From NCBI GenBank assembly GCA_015069045.1, contig SVJJ01000009.1, positions 1 to 64,000 of the forward strand: 64,000 bases of DNA, in the 5' to 3' direction. Positions 8,618 to 17,047 of this stretch are shown piece by piece. The translations under genes and the position numbers were made by a program. Origin of the DNA: Oscillospiraceae bacterium. Its GTDB lineage: Bacteria > Bacillota > Clostridia > UBA1381 > UBA9506. The notes beneath the pieces are model-generated. The model made no database searches. It had not been told where the DNA came from and saw only the letters and a list, made by a program, of their open reading frames with translations. Every line of letters begins with the position of its first letter. Position 1 is the first letter of the stretch.

Positions 8618-10951
8618 ATGAAAAAAATTTGCACTTTTTGGCTTTGTACCTGTTTTCTTGTATCATTAATTTTGCCTTGCTACGCCAATGAGCTTTCTGT
8701 AACAGTAGAAGAAAGAACTGTTATTGAGGGTGTTACATATAAGCATGTGCAACAACTGTATGAAAACGGATGGCAGGATATTTATGTAATTCAGGCCGAT
8801 TTAAGTCAGCCTTACTTAAAATTTGATGTATTAAGCCACGAGGACGGAAAAAGTTATTTACAAAATACCTATGAATCAGCTAAAAACGCCGATGCACTGG
8901 CTGCCATTAATGCCGATTTCTTTTCCAAAAAATCCGGTGAATCAGGCCGTGGCAGCGCCATTGGCCTGGAAATACAAGATGGGGTATTAAAAACCTCTCC
9001 GGCAGCCTATGAAAGCATGAACGCATTGTATCAAACCAAGGAAGGCGAAAATTTATATTTTAATCCCTTTACCTACAGTTTTATTATAACCGCACCTGAC
9101 GGCACTACTGCACCCATTTCCGTCATGAATAAATACGACGATATGACGGGTATTGTAATGTACACAAAAGATTGGGGTGACTCTACCCCCGGTTCCGCAG
9201 GAAATGTGTTGGAGTTGGTGGTGGAAAAAGGCATGGTAATAGCTAAAAATCGAGACATAGGTCCCGTTTCTATTCCGGAAGATGGCTATGTGTTGGCCTG
9301 CGATTTAAGCATGCATACATTTTTAGATGATTGTTTTCAACAAGATGATACCATTACGTTGCACATGACTACAACACCTAACTATGAAGATATTGAAACC
9401 GCCGTTGGTGGTGGCGGTATGATTTTAGTTGATGGTCAAATTCCCACTTCCTTTTCCCATATCATTGCCGGTACTCAGCCCCGCTCTGCCGTAGGTTTGG
9501 ATAAATCAGGTAAAAAAATGACGCTGGTCGCTGTAGACGGCCGTCGTGCCGGTGCCACCGGTATGACAATGGCACAATTAGGTTATTTAATGGCCGATTT
9601 AGGCTGTTATAATGCTATGAATTTAGATGGCGGCGGTTCCACACTTATGGCCGTTAAGCAATCCGATAATACCCAACAGGTGGTAAACACTCCCTCTGAT
9701 GGCGGCAAACGCCCCGTTACAAATTCCATTGGCATTATTGCCCAGCATTTGTCAAAGGCAAAAATGAGTGCTATTCGCCTAAAAAGTGACGATACGGCCG
9801 TCTTTAACGGCGCATCCCGTTGGCTTTATGTAGAAATGTTGGACCAATACGGACGAATTATGGATAGTGCACCCACCGACCAAATATCCTGGTCAATAAT
9901 AGAAGGCAGCGGAACTATGCAGCAAGATTTTTTCTATCCCACCGCTGTGGGTAAAGCTGTTATTCGCGCGGAGATTAATGGATTTTATGATGAGATAACC
10001 TTACAGGTGTTAGATACACCACATCGTCTTACCATAACGAACGACACCCTTGCTTTATCCAGCGGTAAAACGGCCACTCTTTGGTTAACGGGCCGGGATG
10101 CAAACGGCTATTCTGCCTCCTTGTATCCAAAAGATGTAAAAATGACTGTTCTTAACCCATCTGTGGCTGTTGTAGAACAAAATACAGTTAAAGCTTTGCG
10201 TCATGGGTCCACCATAATAACCGCTTCCTGGGGCGAAGTTGCAGCTAATGCCTCCATTACTGTAGATGGTGCCAAACCTGTGGAAGCACCTAAAGGTGCA
10301 TTCATCCCCGATGCTGCACATAGGTACGCCGAGGTTAATGATACGGATGGTTTTCAGTTTACCGTATTTGGGAATACGCGTAGCCCCGAGAAATTTTTTG
10401 ATATATATATCATGAATCGAACCGTTAGCACCATAAAAGAAGAAAGCAATATAAACTTTTTCGTAGGCAATAACGTAAATAGCGGTTTACTGACAGGTTT
10501 GGGAAATAACATGAAAACAGCCGATGGTTTTTCGAAATTTACCCATAAAGGAAGCACCTTTATCACTGTAAAAAATAACTATGGTACAACTCTATATGGT
10601 GCTGATAAAACCCAATGGACCAAACTTCAGCAGGCTATTGGGGAGGTACAGGGTGGAAATTTATTTGTGTTTTTAAATGACCATAATCTATCTTCCCTGG
10701 ATGTGGAAATAACCGTATTTAAAAAATTAATGGAACAGGCCGCCGCTAAAGGATGCACCGTGTATGTATTTGCTGGTGGTTTTGTCAATGAAACCCTTGT
10801 GGAAAACGGAGTCCGATATATTACAACAGCCGGTGTTTTCCCCAGTATTGGTGTAAAACCGCCGGCCACTAACATCTCCTATGTCAAATACTACTTGGTA
10901 ACCGTCAATGGTGATCAAGTCACTTATGAAACTAAAGGAATTGTAAAATAA
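8618..10951 (+). CDS. secreted phosphodiester glycosidase (NAGPA family)
   Basis: Exported protein of 777 aa with a signal peptide (about 1-24, ending CYA). Residues about 65-380 form a phosphodiester glycosidase domain like the mammalian uncovering enzyme NAGPA (AAINADFF, GGGGMILVDGQ, RSAVGLD and NLDGGGSTLMAV motifs). A Big2-like Ig domain follows at about 465-550. The C-terminal 200 residues resemble a metallophosphoesterase-like beta-strand module (NLFVFLNDHN, YVFAGGF), but a full catalytic set is not evident. Likely substrates are sugar-1-phosphate diesters in wall polymers or exopolysaccharide; this is inference. The phage amidase at 12129-13331 carries a related NAGPA-type domain. Confidence 0.85.
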   Translation: MKKICTFWLCTCFLVSLILPCYANELSVTVEERTVIEGVTYKHVQQLYENGWQDIYVIQADLSQPYLKFDVLSHEDGKSYLQNTYESAKNADALAAINADFFSKKSGESGRGSAIGLEIQDGVLKTSPAAYESMNALYQTKEGENLYFNPFTYSFIITAPDGTTAPISVMNKYDDMTGIVMYTKDWGDSTPGSAGNVLELVVEKGMVIAKNRDIGPVSIPEDGYVLACDLSMHTFLDDCFQQDDTITLHMTTTPNYEDIETAVGGGGMILVDGQIPTSFSHIIAGTQPRSAVGLDKSGKKMTLVAVDGRRAGATGMTMAQLGYLMADLGCYNAMNLDGGGSTLMAVKQSDNTQQVVNTPSDGGKRPVTNSIGIIAQHLSKAKMSAIRLKSDDTAVFNGASRWLYVEMLDQYGRIMDSAPTDQISWSIIEGSGTMQQDFFYPTAVGKAVIRAEINGFYDEITLQVLDTPHRLTITNDTLALSSGKTATLWLTGRDANGYSASLYPKDVKMTVLNPSVAVVEQNTVKALRHGSTIITASWGEVAANASITVDGAKPVEAPKGAFIPDAAHRYAEVNDTDGFQFTVFGNTRSPEKFFDIYIMNRTVSTIKEESNINFFVGNNVNSGLLTGLGNNMKTADGFSKFTHKGSTFITVKNNYGTTLYGADKTQWTKLQQAIGEVQGGNLFVFLNDHNLSSLDVEITVFKKLMEQAAAKGCTVYVFAGGFVNETLVENGVRYITTAGVFPSIGVKPPATNISYVKYYLVTVNGDQVTYETKGIVK

Positions 10952-10970
10952 TTTTTCGCCTCTTTGTTAA

Positions 10971-11005
10971 AAAAAATCATACGCCCTTGGGCGTGTGATT
11001 TTTTT
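10971..11005 (+). terminator. terminator after the glycosidase gene
   Basis: Stem AAAAAATCATACGCC / GGCGTGTGATTTTTT (one G-T pair), tetraloop CTTG and a T run, 20 bases after the stop codon. The symmetric A/T flanks could let it work in both directions. The rest of the gap to the tRNA (11006-11206) holds another short dyad (CGTAAAAAGG at about 11051 with CCTTTTTACG at about 11121) and no gene. Confidence 0.9.
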
Positions 11006-11171
11006 GGAAAAGCCGAACGGTTCAGATGACAAATGTACCGAAGACACACTCGTAAAAAGGTGATAGCGACAGCGAGCCGTCAAAGAGGGCGTTTACAACC
11101 AAATAGGCGAGCCGAGCGTGCCTTTTTACGAAAAAGGAGGAACAGTGAAGCGGGTGACTGATTTTTTTGCA

Positions 11172-11202
11172 CAAAAAAATCGGAACAAGCATAATTTGTT
11201 CC
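11172..11202 (-). terminator. displaced terminator of tRNA-Lys
   Basis: Read on the - strand: GGAACAAATTATGCTTGTTCC followed by GATTTTTTTG. It lies immediately beyond the duplicated tRNA 3' end at 11207-11225. This suggests that it was the original terminator of tRNA-Lys before the intervening DNA was inserted. Confidence 0.65.
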
Positions 11203-11206
11203 AACG

Positions 11207-11370
11207 TGGTACACCATCAGGGACTACGACTCGCTTCGCTCCCATGCATGCTACGTCCATCCAATCAACCATCGCTATTGCTCGGCTTCTTGGGGACTCC
11301 GCGATCTCACCCTACGGGTTCTCGTCCCTTTGTTTAAAAAAATCACACACCAAACGGCGTGTGATTTTAT
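11207..11370. repeat. about 160-bp element at tRNA-Lys 3' end
   Basis: The 19 bases TGGTACACCATCAGGGACT at 11207-11225 exactly repeat the 3' end of the tRNA-Lys gene (11371-11389), bracketing 145 bp of extra DNA. Read on the - strand, the insert contains CGGAGTCCCCAAGAAGCCG followed by GAGCAA and GGATGGACG. Matching segments occur in the insert next to tmRNA (42352-42507) on the + strand. It looks like a small non-autonomous element that uses RNA-gene 3' ends as attachment sites and brings its own terminator. Confidence 0.6.
11336..11368 (-). terminator. terminator directly after tRNA-Lys
   Basis: On the - strand AAAATCACAC / GTGTGATTTT with a 10-base loop and seven T residues, two bases beyond the encoded CCA. 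It lies inside the inserted element and probably now ends the tRNA transcript. Confidence 0.75.
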
Positions 11371-11446
11371 TGGTACACCATCAGGGACTCGAACCCTGGA
11401 CACCCTGATTAAGAGTCAGGTGCTCTACCAGCTGAGCTAATGGTGC
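11371..11446 (-). tRNA. tRNA-Lys (anticodon CUU)
   Basis: 76-nt cloverleaf on the - strand with encoded CCA. The acceptor stem is GCACCAT / ATGGTGT, the D-arm contains AGCTCAGCTGGTAGAGC, the anticodon loop is CTCTTAA (anticodon CTT, reading AAG) between CCTGA and TCAGG, and the T-arm contains GGTTCGAGTCC. All stems pair, with a G-T at the first acceptor position. Its 5' end faces the phage-like cluster and its 3' end faces the duplicated element. Confidence 0.95.
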
Positions 11447-11471
11447 ATATAAATCTTCTTAACAAAAATGT

Positions 11472-11500
11472 ATTATACCATAGATATAAATGCTTGTCAA
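11472..11500 (-). promoter_or_regulatory. tRNA-Lys promoter
   Basis: On the - strand TTGACA (11500-11495), a 17-bp spacer and TATAAT (11477-11472), about 26 bases before the tRNA: a perfect consensus sigma-A promoter. Confidence 0.9.
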
Positions 11501-11534
11501 GGTTTTTTTCCATTTTATTAAAAATATGGTTTGC

Positions 11535-11578
11535 GGTCGAACATAAGGTTGATCATATACTCTGACCTTAGTTCGACC
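11535..11578. repeat. inverted repeat at the end of the phage-like operon
   Basis: Arms GGTCGAACATAAGGT (11535-11549) and ACCTTAGTTCGACC (11565-11578) pair with one bulged base around a 15-base loop. It lies just after the holin stop codon. It may act as a factor-independent terminator, although the bases after the stem on the - strand (GCAAACCATATTTTT) are only moderately T-rich. A recombination or protein-binding site is an alternative. Confidence 0.55.
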
Positions 11579-11596
11579 ACATGCACAAAACCACGG

Positions 11597-11890
11597 CTAG
11601 TCCTCTTTCCCCGCTTGTTTTACAAGCTGATTCACATATACCGATGCACCTGCCACCAGTACACCTTGGGTAATGCTGGAGAAAAAAGCTAAAAATATGC
11701 TTTGCAAACCGGATAGGTCCGTACTTGCAACCATAAAAAGCAAGCTGAGAACCACCCCTGCAAGACCTAAAGTCCAAGGAATGTATCGGTCAGGTACTGC
11801 ACTCTTTTTCATAGATGCGCCCAATAAATACAAAACCGGAATCAAAATAAGGAGCTCCGGTTTAATAAATTCTTTTAATAATTCATACAT
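11597..11890 (-). CDS. phage holin family protein
   Basis: Small membrane protein, 97 aa, with membrane segments at about residues 13-30, 38-58 and 64-88 and a charged C-terminus (VKQAGKED). Size, topology and position after the amidase and XhlA-like gene identify it as the holin that permeabilises the membrane so that the endolysin reaches the wall. It resembles Hol44-type Firmicute phage holins. Ribosome site AAAGGAG, well spaced. It is the last gene of the cluster. Confidence 0.8.
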   Translation of the reverse strand: MYELLKEFIKPELLILIPVLYLLGASMKKSAVPDRYIPWTLGLAGVVLSLLFMVASTDLSGLQSIFLAFFSSITQGVLVAGASVYVNQLVKQAGKED

Positions 11891-11905
11891 ATCCTTACTC
11901 TCCTT

Positions 11906-12127
11906 TTATAATTTTTCAATATACCACATAAAAAAACCGAACAAAGATGCCAAAGCCGTACCACAAACACCCCACAGAGCTTTGGTTAAGGCCGATAAAG
12001 ATTTTGTTAAATTTTCCATATTAGTTTTTAAAACCGCAATATCTGTCGTGTGTGCCTTTAATACGCCGTCACCTTTTTCCAAACGCCTTTCAATAGCTTC
12101 AAATCGTTCCTTACAAAGTTCATCCAT
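11906..12127 (-). CDS. XhlA-like lysis accessory protein
   Basis: Protein of 73 aa: an N-terminal amphipathic coiled-coil region (about 1-48) followed by one membrane helix (about 50-68) with a short WYIEKL tail. This is the layout of haemolysin XhlA proteins, which in the Bacillus PBSX prophage act with the holin in lysis. It starts one base after the amidase stop codon and precedes the holin, as in PBSX-type lysis cassettes. Confidence 0.8.
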   Translation of the reverse strand: MDELCKERFEAIERRLEKGDGVLKAHTTDIAVLKTNMENLTKSLSALTKALWGVCGTALASLFGFFMWYIEKL

Positions 12128-12128
12128 G

Positions 12129-13331
12129 TCACCACACCCCTACGTTATGTATGCGTCTATTTTCTTCTGTCCCTGTTAGTTCCTTTCCGTCCTTTAAAAT
12201 AAAACTACCACCGCCATCCAGTTTAATAGCATCATATATACCAAGCGCAACCAGCGCCCAACACATTTGATTAAATGCACATTTCATGGCAACATAAACA
12301 AGTTTGTTATGCCTTATGCCTAAAAAACCATGCCAGGTATCATATAACTCATTACCAAAATAGCCTTCAGCCTTAATTTCATCCAAACTCACTTGCTTAC
12401 CGCCAACAATAATCGGAATACCGCTAACTGCTGATTTTAGCCCCTTAATTGTAGAAAGATTGTCTGTTTTTACAATGCCACATTCACCATAATCGGTGGT
12501 GTAAACCGTTGTTAAAGCCTTCCCTGATAAATTCATCCAATTTGCGTTGTCCTTTGCCTGTGCAACGATTTTGCCATCACTTGCAAGATTTCCTACAGGA
12601 ACAGTTCTACCGCCTTTTTCTGTGGCAAAATAACCGCAATTAAAGTAGCTTCCCAAGGGAATGTCCTTCTTCTCCCTGTCGCACACAACAACCTTAAAAT
12701 CCTTTGGCTCAATCTCTTGCACATAAACCTCTTCAGGTAATTTCATAACGGTCTGTTCCACCCATGCGTCCTCCTCTTTTCCTTCAACCTTTTGCCCTGT
12801 AATGCCTTCAAAAATAGCCTTCGCAAATTCCTTTTGGTTGTTTTGTAAGAGCATGGCATCTTCTTTATTATCAATAAACGCAGTTTCCACTAAAAGTGCA
12901 GGCATTGTTGTTTTCCGCAGTACAAATAAATCCGGCCGTACCTTGACCCCCCGGTCTTGAGTGCCCAAATGCCCTACAATTGCCGATTGGATACGCTCCG
13001 CATATTCGCTTGCCTTATTCCCCTGGCTGTAAACAAGGGTTTCTGTTCCCCTGGCCTTACCATTGTAAGCATTACAATGAATAGAGATAAATAGCTCCGC
13101 CTTCCAATCGTTTGCCATTGCTACTCTGTTATGTAAAGATTCCGTCACTGTATAACCACAATTATCTTCTTTACTTGTTCTGCTTAAATGAACTGTATGC
13201 CCTGACTTTTGCAAAAGTTCCGCCAGGCAATTTGCAATTTCAACAGTGACGTCTTGCTCCTTCAGGTCGTTACCAATAGCCCCTGTATCTGCGCCACTAT
13301 AGTTGTGGCCGGCATCAATAAAAATTTTCAT
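12129..13331 (-). CDS. endolysin: amidase_3 fused to NAGPA-like domain
   Basis: Protein of 400 aa. Residues 1-175 are an N-acetylmuramoyl-L-alanine amidase of the Amidase_3 type: IFIDAGHN near the start, HCNA near 85 and LLVETAFIDN near 148 supply the zinc ligands and catalytic Glu. Residues about 205-400 resemble a phosphodiester glycosidase (NAGPA) domain, with VGNLASDG and KLDGGGS. A linker rich in Glu lies between. The amidase cuts the stem peptide from peptidoglycan; the second domain may cut a sugar-phosphate diester such as a teichoic-acid linkage, which is inference. Start ATG 13331 follows GGAGGCTTAAA and overlaps the preceding gene. Confidence 0.85.
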   Translation of the reverse strand: MKIFIDAGHNYSGADTGAIGNDLKEQDVTVEIANCLAELLQKSGHTVHLSRTSKEDNCGYTVTESLHNRVAMANDWKAELFISIHCNAYNGKARGTETLVYSQGNKASEYAERIQSAIVGHLGTQDRGVKVRPDLFVLRKTTMPALLVETAFIDNKEDAMLLQNNQKEFAKAIFEGITGQKVEGKEEDAWVEQTVMKLPEEVYVQEIEPKDFKVVVCDREKKDIPLGSYFNCGYFATEKGGRTVPVGNLASDGKIVAQAKDNANWMNLSGKALTTVYTTDYGECGIVKTDNLSTIKGLKSAVSGIPIIVGGKQVSLDEIKAEGYFGNELYDTWHGFLGIRHNKLVYVAMKCAFNQMCWALVALGIYDAIKLDGGGSFILKDGKELTGTEENRRIHNVGVW

Positions 13332-13332
13332 T

Positions 13333-13533
13333 TTAAGCCTCCGCAAACTCTTCGGCTGGCTCTTCTTCCACAGGAGCGGGACACGCCGTTACAATTTCCT
13401 CTACCTGTGATTCCGTAATGAAACCCTTGGATAGATAGGCTGCCGTCATTTCCGTTACCTTCACAAAGGGTGTATGCCCTTTTTTATACCCGTCAATAAT
13501 ACCTGCCTTTAGCCACTCACTAAAATTAAACAT
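13333..13533 (-). CDS. XkdX family phage protein
   Basis: Small protein of 66 aa with the XkdX pattern: an N-terminal WLKAGIIDGYKKG segment, then KGFITESQVEEIV, and an acidic Pro/Glu-rich tail. XkdX proteins occur between tail-fibre and lysis genes in PBSX-like and many clostridial phages; their function is unknown. The start codon overlaps the stop of the fibre gene, and AGGAGG lies upstream. Confidence 0.85.
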   Translation of the reverse strand: MFNFSEWLKAGIIDGYKKGHTPFVKVTEMTAAYLSKGFITESQVEEIVTACPAPVEEEPAEEFAEA

Positions 13534-15167
13534 TATATTGTACCTCCTAATGAAATAATAGCTTGTTTTAGCGTGTCAAGCTCGCTTTTTATGTTGTTAT
13601 ATGCAATCGTTGTATCTGCCTTATAGGTCACAGAGCAATCTGTATCGCATAAAATTGTTGTACTTGGATAGTTTGAGTGTAACGCCAATAATGCTTGCCC
13701 TGCTTCTGTATCTGTTATGTCGGTTTCGATAGGCGTTCCTAAAACATACTGCGTTTTGTCTGCGATTGATTCTGTAGTACATTCTTCTATGGACTGATCA
13801 ATTCTTTGAATATGCTTTACATATCCTTCCTTACCATTAAGAAAAATCTCATCTCTTGCTATCCAATCCCCGACTGTATTTTGTATCCCTCTTAATGTAA
13901 TGCCTGAAACGGTTACAGACTGTGGCTCTATAAACGGTTCATACTCTGTTGCTCTTTCGCCCACTTCAATTTGTCCTTGTGCTCTGTATGAAACTCTATA
14001 TGCAACATACTTAACGCCTTCGGGTACTGTTCTGTTGACAAAACCCTCACTAACATTTGTCGTCTCTCTGGAGCCATTGTAGGTTTGTACTCCAATGTCC
14101 GGCTCGTCTATAAACCACCCTTCCATATAAGCATAATTACGAGCCCCTTGCATACTTATTTTTGATATGCCTGATACTTTTGCAACGATTAACTTATAAT
14201 TCCCATTACCCGAAGTAATTATTTTACCATTTTCGTCAATACTGCCGTTGATTATTTCCTTATATACAAGGTTTTTGCCATTCACTTGAACAGTTGGATT
14301 TTCTACACTCGAAACTGCAACGGGCGCATCGGTTGTGGGCGTGCCATCCTGTGTTGATTCGCCATATACTTGTAACCGTGACAGATTTTTGTTCGCACTA
14401 TCAGTAATGCTAAAAACCTTCCCCGTTTCTGTTAAAATCTCTAACGCATCAGCCTTATTGTTAATCTCAGCTGCAGCCGTTTCCGCCCTTTCTGCTGAAA
14501 TATTTGCCTGTTCTGCCGCCTGATTGGCCTGCTGTATCGAAGCTTCACCACGATTCATCATATCGGCTGTCTCTGCTTGTCTTACTTCTTCGCTTTGCAC
14601 GCGCTGCAATTCCGCAGCGGCTCTTGCTTCTTCGGCCGAATTTCTCTCTAATTCTGATTGTATTCTGCATGTTTCTGCCGTAACACGTTCCTGCTCTGCC
14701 GGCACACATTCTTCCGATAATAATTCACATCTGTTCCCGGCAGATTCTGCACTTTCAGCAGCACATATTAATCTGGTTAACAAGGGTGATTCATCTTCCC
14801 CGGCCATGTCACCATCGCCATATCCTTTTCTCACATCAAACATCAATTCCTTCGTGGTGATATAGGTTCCCTCATCTGTAGTCAATGCCACCTCCATGCT
14901 AAGAGTTCCTTCTACAGCATAAAGGCTCTCTGCCACCTCATAAAAACCAGTCCCATCTGTATCAATAATGCCTTGGTCCACAAGAATAACATCATCCGCC
15001 CGTTTACCCTTAATAACCAACCGACACCCATCTGTATCATAAGGTTTCCCATCCTCATAAAAGAGGAAACGTAAACCATAGGCTTGCACATCCCCTGTAG
15101 TAAAAACAACGTCGTTATATAAGGTGTGCGGACCCTTTACGTCAACCCTAACTTTATATTCAATCAC
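13533..15167 (-). CDS. BppU-like baseplate/tail-fibre protein
   Basis: Protein of about 544 aa. The N-terminal 120 residues match the BppU (DUF2479) baseplate domain that docks receptor-binding proteins, with YGLRFLFYEDGKPYDTDGC and a repeated D-T-D-G pattern. Residues about 135-245 form a long alanine/glutamate-rich coiled coil (NSAEEARAAAELQRVQSEE, AEQANISAERAETAAAEI), followed by a beta-rich distal region (about 260-520) and a short helical end. Likely an adsorption fibre. GTG 15167 is preferred because GGGGGAG is six bases away; an in-frame TTG lies six bases upstream. Confidence 0.75.
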   Translation of the reverse strand: MIEYKVRVDVKGPHTLYNDVVFTTGDVQAYGLRFLFYEDGKPYDTDGCRLVIKGKRADDVILVDQGIIDTDGTGFYEVAESLYAVEGTLSMEVALTTDEGTYITTKELMFDVRKGYGDGDMAGEDESPLLTRLICAAESAESAGNRCELLSEECVPAEQERVTAETCRIQSELERNSAEEARAAAELQRVQSEEVRQAETADMMNRGEASIQQANQAAEQANISAERAETAAAEINNKADALEILTETGKVFSITDSANKNLSRLQVYGESTQDGTPTTDAPVAVSSVENPTVQVNGKNLVYKEIINGSIDENGKIITSGNGNYKLIVAKVSGISKISMQGARNYAYMEGWFIDEPDIGVQTYNGSRETTNVSEGFVNRTVPEGVKYVAYRVSYRAQGQIEVGERATEYEPFIEPQSVTVSGITLRGIQNTVGDWIARDEIFLNGKEGYVKHIQRIDQSIEECTTESIADKTQYVLGTPIETDITDTEAGQALLALHSNYPSTTILCDTDCSVTYKADTTIAYNNIKSELDTLKQAIISLGGTI

Positions 15168-15179
15168 GCGCAACTCCCC

Positions 15180-16067
15180 CTAACATAAAATAATTTGAAG
15201 GTTCTGTATTAAACCGCTATAGCCTATGCCACCTCTGCCCGTTTCTATCAGCTGTTCATATAATCTTAAAATATTGTCTGTACCTAAAACCAGTCGGAGA
15301 AAAACTTTTTTGAAAGTGCCGCCACTACCGGGGTCATAATACATACTTAAAATAGCTCCGTCTTGACCAATATGTTCGATCCCCGTTTCCATGTGTGTTT
15401 TTAAAACGGAAAAGGATGTGCCGTCTTCTAAATTTACGTGACCACAAGAAACTTGTATGCCATCATTTTGTTCTGCATATATAATAGCACGACGGTAGCC
15501 CAACTGCTCCGGTGTTAATTCACATATTAAAGTTGTTTGGCCAACCACTCGGGTACAAGTATATAGATATGTGAAAACTTCTGTTTTGTTAAGACCGGCA
15601 AAGCTGTTTTTCATCATGGCACGGTCGGGCTGAGCCATCACTTCTCCTTTCTCTGTCACCTGTCCCAGCAATACATAATCCCCCCTTGGGGCATTGGTTG
15701 TACAACAGGGTGTTACAAAACCGGTTACACTGTCATGGTAAAACCATACATAATAACTATTCCCTAATGTAAAGGAAAGAGATACTCCCTCTTCATCAAT
15801 TTCCACACGCTTGCCATCAGGCATAAATAAATTACCAGTTCCCACAGTTACAACACCTTTACCTGTTTCATTCACTGAACTAGATAAAATACACCCATTT
15901 GCAATCCCCTTTGTAATTAAAGTGGCGGATATATCATTTAAATCATCCACCCCATATACCATGTTGTCTTTAAATGCTGAAGCATCCCCCCCAACCGATG
16001 CTGCAACCTCATTCAGGTCTGCAGCCGATATTAATTCGTTGTCTAAAAAATTTACTTTATAGCTCAC
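15180..16067 (-). CDS. phage tail/baseplate protein, uncertain
   Basis: Protein of 295 aa with N-terminal VSYKVNFLDNELISAADLNEV and a glycine-rich beta region; it lies between the Gp37-like hub and the fibre gene. The position fits a baseplate or fibre-anchoring protein, but I do not recognise a named family. GTG 16067 was chosen because AGAGAGG stands eight bases upstream; the longer frame reaching 16151 would overlap the preceding gene by 58 bases. Confidence 0.6.
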   Translation of the reverse strand: MSYKVNFLDNELISAADLNEVAASVGGDASAFKDNMVYGVDDLNDISATLITKGIANGCILSSSVNETGKGVVTVGTGNLFMPDGKRVEIDEEGVSLSFTLGNSYYVWFYHDSVTGFVTPCCTTNAPRGDYVLLGQVTEKGEVMAQPDRAMMKNSFAGLNKTEVFTYLYTCTRVVGQTTLICELTPEQLGYRRAIIYAEQNDGIQVSCGHVNLEDGTSFSVLKTHMETGIEHIGQDGAILSMYYDPGSGGTFKKVFLRLVLGTDNILRLYEQLIETGRGGIGYSGLIQNLQIILC

Positions 16068-16093
16068 ATTCCTCACCTCTCTGTGGTATGTAG

Positions 16094-17047
16094 TTACAAT
16101 ACGCATGTACTCAAAATGGGTTCCTCGCCTATTGTGTCTGCTTCGTACCAAATATGAACGCCGGTTACTCGTTTTTTCTCTGTCAATTGAAAGCCGCCTT
16201 TATCTACTTGAACATATACAAAATCACCTAAATCATAATCCTCACCAAAGTGAACACCTCGCATAATTGCCGTCACTTCTTTGTTGCGAACCTTCTTTTC
16301 CAGTTCTTTACCCGCCTCCTCCGCTGAGCCGCTTTCTAACATACACTCCCATCGGTAAATACCTGTTTTATCATCTCCTGCTAAATAGGTTCGCACAGAG
16401 TCAGCACCATCCCCCTCCTGCTCCTGTTGATACCAGCCTCCGCTATAGCAATTCAATATATCCTCTGAATAAACACTTTCACTGGCATTTCGCCTATTTT
16501 CTGACAGCACCAGTTGCAATTCCCTGCCCGTAAGCACACAATACTTCCATCGGCCGTCAATGACATCAAATAGCACCTTGTGTCCCATATCCCCCTGCTC
16601 TAAACAAGCTTGAACCGCATCAAAGGTCGTCTGATCAGACCGCAATGTATATTGAATCTCTCCATCATTTTCTATTGACGTTCCTATGGTGAGCTCCGAT
16701 ACATCCGCAAATGCATCTAAAACCATGGTCTGCGTCATGTCCTGCACTGTCCCGGTTTTTGTTTCAAAGGCCGGTGTTATTCGCCTTGTCAGCAGCCAGT
16801 TACAAGTTCTACCGTAAAGAATACATTCCTTCCCCAGCTGCCACCCGGTAATGATAGCCTGTTTATCCCCTTGCACAGCTACCATATATGGATGACTACG
16901 CAACATGGAGGTAATCTTGTCCTGAACCGTTGTATGCAGTTCAAAGCTGCCTATGTCATTAAAATATAACTGCCAGTTAACAGAAGTCATGTCGTGGATA
17001 ATCATAAGTGGACGGAAGGAAAAATCATAAAACCAAATATTATCCAT
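16094..17047 (-). CDS. siphovirus Gp37-like tail hub protein
   Basis: Protein of 317 aa that matches the layout of the siphovirus ReqiPepy6 Gp37-like family: N-terminal WFYDFSFRPL, then SFELHTTV, GWQLGKECILYGRTCNWLLTRR and a C-terminal YDLGDFVYVQ segment. These proteins occupy the tail-hub (Tal-like) slot after the distal tail protein and initiate contact with the cell surface. It starts at the stop codon of the Dit gene. Confidence 0.75.
   Translation of the reverse strand: MDNIWFYDFSFRPLMIIHDMTSVNWQLYFNDIGSFELHTTVQDKITSMLRSHPYMVAVQGDKQAIITGWQLGKECILYGRTCNWLLTRRITPAFETKTGTVQDMTQTMVLDAFADVSELTIGTSIENDGEIQYTLRSDQTTFDAVQACLEQGDMGHKVLFDVIDGRWKYCVLTGRELQLVLSENRRNASESVYSEDILNCYSGGWYQQEQEGDGADSVRTYLAGDDKTGIYRWECMLESGSAEEAGKELEKKVRNKEVTAIMRGVHFGEDYDLGDFVYVQVDKGGFQLTEKKRVTGVHIWYEADTIGEEPILSTCVL

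Noticed and set aside
11118-11408. 96-aa frame on + strand
   Set aside because: Crosses a repeat element, a terminator and the tRNA-Lys gene; not a real gene.
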